Below are positions 49,406-58,973 of a stretch of DNA of 64,000 bases, piece by piece (position 1 is the stretch's first letter; every line of letters begins with the position of its first letter). A program made the translations under genes and the position numbers. The stretch is from Acipenser ruthenus (Eukaryota > Chordata > Actinopteri > Acipenseriformes > Acipenseridae). The notes below the pieces were generated by a model. The model saw only the letters and a program-made list of their open reading frames with translations. It did no database searches and was not told where the DNA came from. The DNA is taken from contig NC_081190.1 in the NCBI RefSeq assembly GCF_902713425.1, forward strand, positions 99,517,571 to 99,581,570, read 5' to 3'.

Positions 49406-52400
49406 ATGGTACTTTCATTAGTATCGGTCAATGTTAGAAGCATTAAGGACCCTGTTAAACGTCTTTCGGTCTTGGACTTTTTGAAAAAGAGGAAAGGTGA
49501 TATTTTTTTGTTACAGGAATGTTGGATCCCTTATCAAGATAATTATTGTAAATATGAAGAAATGTGGGATTCGGGGTTGTCAGTATGGTCGGGTGACAAC
49601 AGTAACAGAGCAGCGGGTGTGGCAATCTTGTTTAAAGGGAAGGGGTTCGACATAATGGCAATAAGAAGGGTGGTGGATGGGAGGTTGTTGGTGGTGGATA
49701 TAGATTGGTGTGGGGTAAAGGTGCGTTTAATTAATGTTTATTGTCCCGTGGATTTGACGGAGAGGTTGGATTTGTTGAGTAGGCTATCACCACTTTTAGT
49801 TTGCAATTTCAATATTATAATTGGTGGTGACTTTAATTGTTTACTTTCGAAAAAAGATAGAAAATCCCAAACTGAGTTTTATCTAGATGGCAGCTCGAGA
49901 GTACTTCAGACCATTATTGAGGACTTTCATTTAAAAGATGTATTTGGAGTAAGAGTTTCAGATTCGGATTTTTTTACATGGTCAAGCAGTAACTTTTCAG
50001 TTAGATCTCGCATTGATTATTTTTTCATTTCCAAAGACATTAAGGTTGAGGATTTTAGTCTTTATCCAGTCTTTTTTTCAGACCATTCTTTACTATATAC
50101 AGAGTTGGATATTCAAGCTAAAACTAAGTTTGGGAAGGGTGTTTGGAAATTAAATGTACTTTTGTTAAAAGAGGAGAAGATTGTGCAAAGATTTAGAGGA
50201 ATGTATAGGAACTGGCAGACCGTAAAATGTTTGTATAATTCTGTGGGAGAATGGTGGGAGGATGTTAAAAAGAGAGTGAAAGTTTTTTTTATTAACGAGG
50301 GGAGGAAAATTGCAAAAGGGGAAAGGTATAAGTTAGGGAAATTGCAGGGTAAATTGCAGAGGCTCTACATTATGTTAAGAGATGGTTTTGATGTGGCTAA
50401 TGATATAACTATAACTAAAATGAAGATGTCCAAACTGTACAGGTCTTTTAGTAGGAGTATTATTTTTCGTAGTAGGGTCCGTTTTTGTGAGGAAAATGAA
50501 AAGTGCACTCGCTTCTTTTTTAAGAAAATGAATCCAGGGAAAAAAGTCATTCATAGTTTATTGGATATAAATGGGGTAGAACAATCCTCTAGTGAGGCTG
50601 TTCTGGGTTGTGCTAAGTCCTTTTATGAAGAGTTATATGATGTGAAGGAAATAGAAGGTTCCTGGTTAGAATTTTATTTAAGTAAAATTGATGTAAAATT
50701 AAGTGATACTGAGAGACAGAAGTTAGAGAAAGAGATAAGTTTAGAAGAACTGGGGAGGGCTGTAAAAAGCTTTAAAAAAAATAAGGTACCAGGGATAGAT
50801 GGTTTACCAATCGAATTTTATGACTTATTTTGGGATTTAGTGGGTGGGGATCTTTTGGACGTGTATAATGAATCTTGGGCTAAAGGTGTATTGATATCAA
50901 CCATGAGAGAAGGTTGTATATCCTTACTATATAAAAAAGGGGACAAGAAAGAAATAAAGAATTGGAGGCCAGTCACTTTACTTTGCGTAGACCTGAAGAT
51001 CCTATCAAAGGTAGTTTTTTTAAGATTGCAATCTGTAATTGCGTCTGTTGTAAATAGTGATCAAACTTGCGGGATACCAGGACGGTTACTAGCTGATAAT
51101 TTGGCTCTAGTTAGAGATATAATAGAATATGCGAAGGACAGGAATGTGCCTCTTTGTCTTTTAAGTCTAGATCAGGAGAAGGCTTTTGATCGTCTCAACC
51201 ACAGCTTCATTATGTCAATATTAGTAAAAATGAACTTTGGGCCTGCTTTCTGCTCCTGGATACATTTGTTGTATAAGGATTGTTTTAGTAGGATAATAAT
51301 AAATGGGGTTTTGTCTGAACCTTTTAAGGTACTATCTGGGGTAAGGCAGGGGTGTCCGTTGTCCCCATTACTTTTTGTGTTGGGGATGGAGCCCTTGGCG
51401 TGTGCTATTAGGCAGGACAGTGGTATTGCAGGAATAATTGCACCTGGGAGTGGGAAACAGGATATTAAAGTTACCCTGTACATGGATGACATAACAGTTT
51501 TCTGTTCTGACAATGCATCAGTCACCAAGGTCTTTTGGCATTGTGATAAATTTGCTTTAGCATCTTCATCCAAAATAAATATGGGGAAGAGTGAATGCTG
51601 GTATGTAAACTGGAAAGAAGCAAAGATTGATTTTGGTTTAGTGGAGAAGTATGATTTCATAAAGATTTTAGGGGTATTATTTGGGCCAAATATGAGTAGT
51701 AAGAATTGGGAGGGCAGAATTGCAAGAATAAAACAGAAACTTGGTATGTGGGGTATGAGGGAACTAACTTTGTCGGGTAGGATTTTAGTTATTAAGACAG
51801 AGGTGTTGTCTTCCCTGGTTTTTTTAGCATCTATATTCCCAATACCTCGCCAATGTCTTTTTGTTATACAAAGAGCAATGTTTCAGTTTTTATGGGGCAG
51901 TAAATGTGAGAAGGTTAAAAGACAGATAATGTATAAAACTTTAAATTGTGGTGGGAAAAATGTCCCTGACTTGGGGAAAAAACTGCATTGTATTTTTGTG
52001 ACTTGTGTGGTTAAAGGGTGTGTTTGTACAAACCAAAGTCTTAGGAAATGGACTTTCTTTGCAGGGTTTTGGTTAAAAGGGATTATTTGTCAGTTATGGA
52101 AAATGCGGTTGAGTTTAAAGGTGCCATACGCAGAACAACGGCCTTTTATTTATAATTTTGTAAAAACATTCATTGTTAAATATAAAGTAAATAGTCTTGC
52201 CCTAGAGGAGATATCTTGTGCTCGCCTGGAACAGCTAGTTTGCACAGAAGGGTTAGCTTTGCTCCCAGTTGGGACATTAGTGGAGGAGGACTGTAGGACG
52301 GTGTGGAGAAATGTATCTGCCTCCTATCTCTTGAATGCCCATAGGGATTTGGCTTGGAGTGTGGTCCACCAGTGTCTTCCTCTAAGAAGCTTTTTATATC

Positions 52401-52840
52401 GACGTGGTGGAACAGCTAGTCCTGTTTGCATAAGGCCAGGATGTTGGGGGGAAGAGACGGTACATCATTTGATGTGGTCTTGTTCCTTTGCACAGGAAGT
52501 GTGGCAGAAGATGTGTATCTGGTTGGAGAAAATAGAGAGAAAGATAATCTTGACAGAACATGGCATCCTTTATGGATTATTAGGTATAAAGATAAGTAAA
52601 GAGAAATTTTGTAAGATCTGGGCGATTATCAATTCCACAAAAGATGCGTTGTGGAAAGCAAGGAACATACTGCAATGGAAGAAATGTGATTTGCCAGCAG
52701 AAGCAGTATATGCTTTAGCACTTTCTGTAGCAAAGGATTACGTGGCACGAGACGTGGGGCACAGATCCAGAGAAGAAGTGAGTAAAATTTGGGGGCTGGA
52801 GAAGGAGCAGATGATTTCCCAAATTGTTCTTAGGTGTTAG
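49406..52840 (+). CDS. LINE ORF2 protein: AP endonuclease-reverse transcriptase, copy 1
   Basis: An 1144-aa enzyme that nicks the target DNA and reverse-transcribes the LINE RNA from the nick. The endonuclease covers 1-235, with N9, E38 (LLQECW), D142/N144 (GGDFNC), D204 (SRIDYF) and D226-H227 (SDHS) in APE-like order. Reverse transcriptase motifs include PGIDGLP (462-468), NWRPVTLL (519-526), SLDQEKAFDRL (587-597), SGVRQGCPLSP (644-654) and catalytic YMDD (692-695). A C-terminal Cys/His motif lies at 1008-1026 (CX4CX6HHX4C). ORF1 stops 35 bp upstream in another frame. The open frame reaches upstream into the ORF1 stop but has no ATG there, so 49406 is the first ATG. Translation probably depends on reinitiation or leaky scanning. 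Confidence 0.95.
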   Translation: MVLSLVSVNVRSIKDPVKRLSVLDFLKKRKGDIFLLQECWIPYQDNYCKYEEMWDSGLSVWSGDNSNRAAGVAILFKGKGFDIMAIRRVVDGRLLVVDIDWCGVKVRLINVYCPVDLTERLDLLSRLSPLLVCNFNIIIGGDFNCLLSKKDRKSQTEFYLDGSSRVLQTIIEDFHLKDVFGVRVSDSDFFTWSSSNFSVRSRIDYFFISKDIKVEDFSLYPVFFSDHSLLYTELDIQAKTKFGKGVWKLNVLLLKEEKIVQRFRGMYRNWQTVKCLYNSVGEWWEDVKKRVKVFFINEGRKIAKGERYKLGKLQGKLQRLYIMLRDGFDVANDITITKMKMSKLYRSFSRSIIFRSRVRFCEENEKCTRFFFKKMNPGKKVIHSLLDINGVEQSSSEAVLGCAKSFYEELYDVKEIEGSWLEFYLSKIDVKLSDTERQKLEKEISLEELGRAVKSFKKNKVPGIDGLPIEFYDLFWDLVGGDLLDVYNESWAKGVLISTMREGCISLLYKKGDKKEIKNWRPVTLLCVDLKILSKVVFLRLQSVIASVVNSDQTCGIPGRLLADNLALVRDIIEYAKDRNVPLCLLSLDQEKAFDRLNHSFIMSILVKMNFGPAFCSWIHLLYKDCFSRIIINGVLSEPFKVLSGVRQGCPLSPLLFVLGMEPLACAIRQDSGIAGIIAPGSGKQDIKVTLYMDDITVFCSDNASVTKVFWHCDKFALASSSKINMGKSECWYVNWKEAKIDFGLVEKYDFIKILGVLFGPNMSSKNWEGRIARIKQKLGMWGMRELTLSGRILVIKTEVLSSLVFLASIFPIPRQCLFVIQRAMFQFLWGSKCEKVKRQIMYKTLNCGGKNVPDLGKKLHCIFVTCVVKGCVCTNQSLRKWTFFAGFWLKGIICQLWKMRLSLKVPYAEQRPFIYNFVKTFIVKYKVNSLALEEISCARLEQLVCTEGLALLPVGTLVEEDCRTVWRNVSASYLLNAHRDLAWSVVHQCLPLRSFLYRRGGTASPVCIRPGCWGEETVHHLMWSCSFAQEVWQKMCIWLEKIERKIILTEHGILYGLLGIKISKEKFCKIWAIINSTKDALWKARNILQWKKCDLPAEAVYALALSVAKDYVARDVGHRSREEVSKIWGLEKEQMISQIVLRC

Positions 52841-53060
52841 TTTAATTAGAGGATCCGGTTCTGATTGGTTCTGGGGGAGCAGGAGATATCGAATTAGGGC
52901 ACAAGGGTGAGGGGAAGGCATTTATGGAGGTTAATTTTTGCAATATGTTTGTAATATGTAACAATATGATGGTCTTTTGTATAATACATATGTCATTTTA
53001 TTTTGATTTGTAATTTTGTTAAGAACTTAATAAATCTTAAAAAAAGAAAAAAGAAAAAAG
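52841..53060 (+). other. LINE 3' UTR and A-rich tail, copy 1
   Basis: About 190 bp of T-rich 3' UTR ends in AATAAA (53029-53034) followed by A7G, A6G, A6G. The repeated A-plus-G tail rather than pure poly(A) differs in repeat length from copy 2. Confidence 0.85.
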
Positions 53061-53184
53061 GTTCACCCAGGGCGAGGCTCGGCCATTGCACTCCGGCTGT
53101 GCTGACCCCTGCGAATTCCCCAAATGCGGGAATCTCGACTGCATAATTTCTGGTAGTGGGGGACTGCGTTCGCGCTCTCCCCTG
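53061..53184 (+). pseudogene. U1 snRNA 3' part (nt 41-164), downstream of LINE copy 1
   Basis: The rest of the U1 gene, including Sm site and 3' stem-loop, is unchanged and is followed by its 3' box at 53193-53204. It has no promoter of its own directly upstream. Confidence 0.94.
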
Positions 53185-53544
53185 AAACTATGGTCAAAGA
53201 CAGAAACAAACACGAACCCGTCGGAGGAAGGAACTCACTCACTAGTTGTTCAACAACTTTCCGGCAGGCGGCTTCGTCACACAGGGAGTCAGGTTTTCTT
53301 TAAAAGGAGCTCAATGTTTTTAGCTTTCTGACTGTCAAATAAATAGCTACGTGGTTCCTGCACATCTATTTCCATGTTTCGTTATTTTTTATTGACAAGA
53401 CTAAAAGTAAAGACTCAGCAGTGTCTGTATCAAAGTTTTTATTTTTATTTTAAATAATTGGAAATCATTTTCGAGCTTATCAGTTTTATTTATTTAGTTG
53501 ATGTTTTTTATTCAAAGCAACTTACAGATAAACTGTGCATCACA

Positions 53545-53575
<31 letters not shown>

Positions 53576-54921
53576 AGTCACTTACAATAGGACCTGGGTT
53601 TTACATCTCATTTGAAGGAAGGAGCACAAGGAGGTTAAGGGACTTGCTCAGGGACAGGGTCACACACAATGAGCCAGTGGCTGAGCTGGGATTGAACCAG
53701 GAACCTCCCGGTAACAAGAGCTTTTCTTTAACCACCTGACCACTAAGCCCCTTAAATCATATCTTGGCAGACAAACACTTTAATTAGACAACATAAAACC
53801 ACATACAAGCAGATTTACAAGCAGGGCTGCAATCGCGTTCGCGCTCTCCCCTGATGTTATAGTCAAAGTTAAAAACACAGGTATTGAAAGCAATTAGCGA
53901 TTATCTATATATCTCCAGCAGGTGGCTCTGTCAGACTGGGAATGAGATTTTGTTTTTTCTTTCGGAGCGTATAATGTTCTAGAAAGTACCAAAGTGTTTT
54001 ATGTACATGTATTGTGAAGTGTTTCATCTTGAGAAGACAAAGTAACGAGTCAGCGGCACGTGTATCAAAGTTACAAAGTTGCTAATATTAAAGAAGACGA
54101 GGTTCAGCGGTACAGTTGTTTTTTTAAAACATAGTGTTTCAGTTCTGTACAGACGTTCTATGTCGTTATCCGTTATTGATTCAGCTTTATTTAGATGATT
54201 GCCTTTACCTTGTTTTAATTTCCCGTTCCTCTGAGATACGAATCTACCAGCTTTACATCTTTTTTTTTTTTTTTTTAACGTATTCTCATTTTGTTGATCA
54301 TTAATGCACATTTCTGTACTGTGGGTGTTGTCGAGCGATTGAAAACGAGACATTTTGTGTTTGAATTGAAAGTGATGGTCTCGAGGAGTCGAACAGGTCA
54401 CAATAAGCCTTCATCCATGTATCATGTAACCACATGTATGCTGTCTCTAACTGGAGGAGAGGGACCCTTGCCGTACTGCTCAGCCTAAAGAACCACACGA
54501 GTTGTTTGAAAGGGGGATTTATTTTGTAGAATAAACATCAAATTGGTTTCAGGGCATACAGTCCTCCAACGGCAACACAGCTCAGTAGTACAGCTGAGAT
54601 CCATTACAACACTGCTGCAGATTCAAACTAAAAGAGGGTAATATACAAAATGGATGCCTTTGAGAACTTAACACTTTCAATGCCAACGTGTGGCTACTAC
54701 TTTGTGAACATACAATTTCGCAAGAATCTAATGGCACTTTTAATGCTGCTATATACACACACAGACACACGGACACACGGGCCCGCACACGTGGAGCCCA
54801 GAGCTGCTTAAATGTTAACGTTTGTGACAAATTAGAGATCTGGAAATCCCTCCCCCAACCTGTCATTGCATGAATGATATTAACTTAATACTATGAAAGA
54901 GATAAACCAAGACTGTCGTTC

Positions 54922-55041
54922 GCTTACGGCCATACCACCTTGAGAACGCCCGATCTCGTCTGATCTCGGAAGCTAAGCAAGGTCGGGCCTGGTTAGTACT
55001 TGGATGGGAGACCGCCTGGGAATACCAGGTGCTGTAAGCTT
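54922..55041 (+). rRNA. 5S rRNA: 5S ribosomal RNA, unit 18
   Basis: Identical to the unit 1 gene. The spacer downstream shares a TTTGGTTT variant with unit 8. Confidence 0.98.
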
Positions 55042-55933
55042 TTCTTTCTGCAGCTTGACAGGGGGCGCTATTTCCCTTGTTATTTATGTTACTAACCTGG
55101 AAGCTGTAAGTCTAAACATCGTTTTCTTTTTTTGGTTTTTTTATTGTCCCATTCCACACACGAACAAGTATTGTATCAGCCTTTACTGGTTTTGAAAACT
55201 GAGTTAGGACAGAAAGGGTTATCGTATTATATTCTAAGCCGAAACTACCAGTAGCGGTCCGATACAAACAAATGTGAACAGGGTTAAGACAAAAGTACTG
55301 ACGAGTTTTGCTAGTTATGGTTAGTTTAATTAATTAAAAAAAGAAATAAAAGTTGATGAAGTACTTTTTATTATAGTAACAGAACGAGACATGTTTTAAA
55401 GCCACAAACTGCGTGTTTAGATTATTGTGCCAAACAAGAGAACAAAACGAGCATATCAACCAAGAACGGATTTAGTGACCCGTTCATTCGTTCGAGTTTA
55501 TTTATATTATGTGTGACCTTAACAAATGTTTGACCAATGTTTTGCTTGCTTTCTTTTTGAAAGTCGTACATTTGTTACATTTTTTTTTATTTCGTTTACG
55601 CAGACGTGTATACAGACCCGTCGCTTCTTTTGCGGAACATCTCACATGCTGCTGCACGAATGACGTCGTCCTGTGTAAATCCTGGCATCTTGTCCTCCAA
55701 TGATAAAGGCGCATGCAAATATATACCGAGAGGCATTACGGGAATGCAATTTATAAATACTTATACTGAAAACTGAAGGAACCCATTACACCCAACAGAC
55801 TGGAAAGTGCGATATGATAACAATGAAAATGTTATATTAGGAAAAGAGTGTTTCTTTAAATTGCAGATGTAGGCACCGTTTCTTTGAAAAATGTCTCTTG
55901 TGGACGGGTGACGACTCGCAATGTGTACAACTC

Positions 55934-56097
55934 ATACTTACCTGGCAGGGGAGATACCATGATCATGAAGGTGGTTCACCCAGGGCGAGGCTCGGCCATT
56001 GCACTCCGGCTGTGCTGACCCCTGCGAATTCCCCAAATGCGGGAATCTCGACTGCATCATTTCTGGTAGTGGGGGACTGCGTTCGCGCTCTCCCCTG
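55934..56097 (+). ncRNA. U1 snRNA: U1 small nuclear RNA, unit 18 (variant next to Sm site)
   Basis: Full-length, uninterrupted copy with A to C at U1 nt 125 (56058), directly 5' of the Sm heptad ATTTCTG, which is kept. It is probably still competent for Sm assembly. Confidence 0.95.
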
Positions 56098-56453
56098 AAA
56101 CTATGGTCAAAGACAGAAACAAACACGAACCCGTCGGAGGAAGGAAGGAACTCACTCACTCACTAGTTGTTCAACAACTCTCCGGCAGGCGGCTTCGTCA
56201 CACAGGGAGTCAGGTTTTCTTTAAAAGGAGCTCAATGTTTTTAGCTTTCTGACTGTCAAATAAATAGCTACGTGGTTCCTGCACATCTATTTCCATGTTT
56301 CGTTATTTTTTATTGACAAGACTAAAAGTAAAGACTCAGCAGTGTCTGTATCAAAGTTTTTATTTTTATTTTAAATAATTGGAAATCATTTTCGAGCTTA
56401 TCAGTTTTATTTATTTAGTTGATGTTTTTTATTCAGATAAACTGTGCATCACA

Positions 56454-56488
<35 letters not shown>

Positions 56489-57835
56489 AGAGTCACTTAC
56501 AATAGGACCTGGGTTTTACATCTCATTTGAAGGAAGGAGCACAAGGAGGTTAAGGGACTTGCTCAGGGACAGGGTCACACACAATGAGCCAGTGGCTGAG
56601 CTGGGATTGAACCAGGAACCTCCCGGTAACAAGAGCTTTTCTTTAACCACCTGACCACTAAGCCCCTTAAATCATATCTTGGCAGACAAACACTTTAATT
56701 AGACAACATAAAACCACATACAAGCAGATTTACAAGCAGGGCTGCAATCGCGTTCGCGCTCTCCCCTGATGTTATAGTCAAAGTTAAAAACACAGGTATT
56801 GAAAGCAATTAGCGATTATCTATATATCTCCAGCAGGTGGCTCTGTCAGACTGGGAATGAGATTTTGTTTTTTCTTTCGGAGCGTATAATGTTCTAGAAA
56901 GTACCAAAGTGTTTTATGTACATGTATTGTGAAGTGTTTCATCTTGAGAAGACAAAGTAACGAGTCAGCGGCACGTGTATCAAAGTTACAAAGTTGCTAA
57001 TATTAAAGAAGACGAGGTTCAGCGGTACAGTTGTTTTTTTAAAACATAGTGTTTCAGTTCTGTACAGACGTTCTATGTCGTTATCCGTTATTGATTCAGC
57101 TTTATTTAGATGATTGCCTTTACCTTGTTTTAATTTCCCATTCCTCTGAGATACGAATCTACCAGCTTTACATCTTTTTTTTTTTTTTTTAACGTATTCT
57201 CATTTTGTTGATCATTAATGCACATTTCTGTACTGTGGGTGTTGTCGAGCGATTGAAAACGAGACATTTTGTGTTTGAATTGAAAGTGATGGTCTCGAGG
57301 AGTCGAACAGGTCACAATAAGCCTTCATCCATGTATCATGTAACCACATGTATGCTGTCTCTAACTGGAGGAGAGGGACCCTTGCCGTACTGCTCAGCCT
57401 AAAGAACCACACGAGTTGTTTGAAAGGGGGATTTATTTTGTAGAATAAACATCAAATTGGTTTCAGGGCATACAGTCCTCCAACGGCAACACAGCTCAGT
57501 AGTACAGCTGAGATCCATTACAACACTGCTGCAGATTCAAACTAAAAGAGGGTAATATACAAAATGGATGCCTTTGAGAACTTAACACTTTCAATGCCAA
57601 CGTGTGGCTACTACTTTGTGAACATACAATTTCGCAAGAATCTAATGGCACTTTTAATGCTGCTATATACACACACAGACACACGGACACACGGGCCCGC
57701 ACACGTGGAGCCCAGAGCTGCTTAAATGTTAACGTTTGTGACAAATTAGAGATCTGGAAATCCCTCCCCCAACCTGTCATTGCATGAATGATATTAACTT
57801 AATACTATGAAAGAGATAAACCAAGACTGTCATTC

Positions 57836-57955
57836 GCTTACGGCCATACCACCTTGAGAACGCCCGATCTCGTCTGATCTCGGAAGCTAAGCAAGGTCGG
57901 GCCTGGGTAGTACTTGGATGGGAGACCACCTGGGAATACCAGGTGCTGTAAGCTT
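57836..57955 (+). rRNA. 5S rRNA: 5S ribosomal RNA, unit 19 (two changes)
   Basis: Differs at gene nt 72 (57907, T to G, intermediate element) and nt 93 (57928, G to A, C box). Both fall in the internal promoter, so this is the most changed 5S copy in the window and could be weakly transcribed. Confidence 0.94.
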
Positions 57956-58626
57956 TTCTTTCTGCAGCTTGACAGGGGGCGCTATTTCCCTTGTTATTTA
58001 TGTTACTAACCTGGAAGCTGTAAGTCTAAACATCGTTTTCTTTTTTTTGTTTTTTTATTGTCCCATTCCACACACGAACAAGTATTGTATCAGCCTTTAC
58101 TGGTTTTGAAAACTGAGTTAGGACAGAAAGGGTTATCGTATTATATTCTAAGCCGAAACTACCAGTAGCGGTCCGATACAAACAAATGTGAACAGGGTTA
58201 AGACAAAAGTACTGACGAGTTTTGCTAGTTATGGTTAGTTTAATTAATTAAAAAAAGAAATAAAAGTTGATGAAGTACTTTTTATTATAGTAACAGAACG
58301 AGACATGTTTTAAAGCCACAAACTGCGTGTTTAGATTATTGTGCCAAACAAGAGAACAAAACGAGCATATCAACCAAGAACGGATTTAGTGACCCGTTCA
58401 TTCGTTCGAGTTTATTTATATTATGTGTGACCTTAACAAATGTTTGACCAATGTTTTGCTTGCTTTCTTTTTGAAAGTCGTACATTTGTTACATTTTTTT
58501 TTATTTCGTTTACGCAGACGTGTATACAGACCCGTCGCTTCTTTTGCGGAACATCTCACATGCTGCTGCACGAATGACGTCGTCCTGTGTAAATCCTGGC
58601 ATCTTGTCCTCCAATGATAAAGGCGC

Positions 58627-58804
58627 ATGCAAATATATACCGAGAGGCATTACGGGAATGCAATTTATAAATACTTATACTGAAAACTGAAGGAACCCAT
58701 TACACCCAACAGACTGGAAAGTGCGATATGATAACAATGAAAATGTTATATTAGGAAAAGAGTGTTTCTTTAAATTGCAGATGTAGGCACCGTTTCTTTG
58801 AAAA
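58627..58804 (+). promoter_or_regulatory. U1 promoter upstream of LINE copy 2 (octamer to PSE)
   Basis: Octamer at 58627-58634 and PSE at 58786-58804 are intact, with the U1 start at 58848 and the LINE junction 38 nt further on. Confidence 0.8.
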
Positions 58805-58847
58805 ATGTCTCTTGTGGACGGGTGACGACTCGCAATGTGTACAACTC

Positions 58848-58885
58848 ATACTTACCTGGCAGGGGAGATACCATGATCATGAAGG
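58848..58885 (+). pseudogene. U1 snRNA 5' part (nt 1-38), cut by LINE copy 2
   Basis: Interrupted at the same nucleotide as the unit 17 copy. The 3' part of this U1 gene is beyond the window. Confidence 0.95.
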
Positions 58886-58973
58886 AACGTTGGATTTTTC
58901 ATTCTATTTCGTTGGATGGATTTTGAGGAATTCCTTTTTTGTTCCTTTGTTTTGGAGGACCTGCCGTTTGAAG

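Larger units (their letters stand above)
47951..53060 (+). mobile_element. Full-length LINE (non-LTR retrotransposon, probable Tx1 clade) inserted in U1, copy 1
   Basis: About 5.1 kb in the same orientation as U1: a short 5' UTR of about 88 bp, ORF1 with three CCHC knuckles, ORF2 with AP endonuclease and reverse transcriptase, a 3' UTR of about 190 bp with AATAAA, and an A-rich tail of A6-7G repeats. U1 resumes with GGTTCACCC. There is no target-site duplication; instead about one U1 base (T39) is missing, although the G residues make the exact edge uncertain by 1-2 bp. Both ORFs are open, so the copy looks potentially active. Tx1 placement rests on architecture and site specificity, not on a tree. 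Confidence 0.93.
46569..54589 (+). repeat. Array unit 17 (8021 bp, contains LINE copy 1)
   Basis: An otherwise normal unit of about 2.91 kb, interrupted in the U1 gene by a LINE of about 5.1 kb. CTG tract of 9 triplets, AATTAATT form. SINE-like element 53507-53751; U1 relic 53836-53853. Confidence 0.96.
54590..57503 (+). repeat. Array unit 18 (2914 bp)
   Basis: Deletion class (12 bp missing, GCAGAG end) with 11 triplets; a CACT expansion and an extra GGAA in the U1 flank near 56145. It lies between the two LINE-bearing units. SINE-like element 56428-56666; U1 relic 56751-56768. Confidence 0.95.

Noticed and set aside
47951-53060. Dada-type DNA transposon, since that group includes U1-targeting members
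   Set aside because: The insert encodes endonuclease and reverse transcriptase with an A-rich tail and no terminal inverted repeats or transposase.
47940-53070. Target-site duplication around the LINE
   Set aside because: Flanks read GAAGG and GGTTCACCC against uninterrupted GAAGGTGGTTCACCC, so there is loss of about one base rather than duplication.
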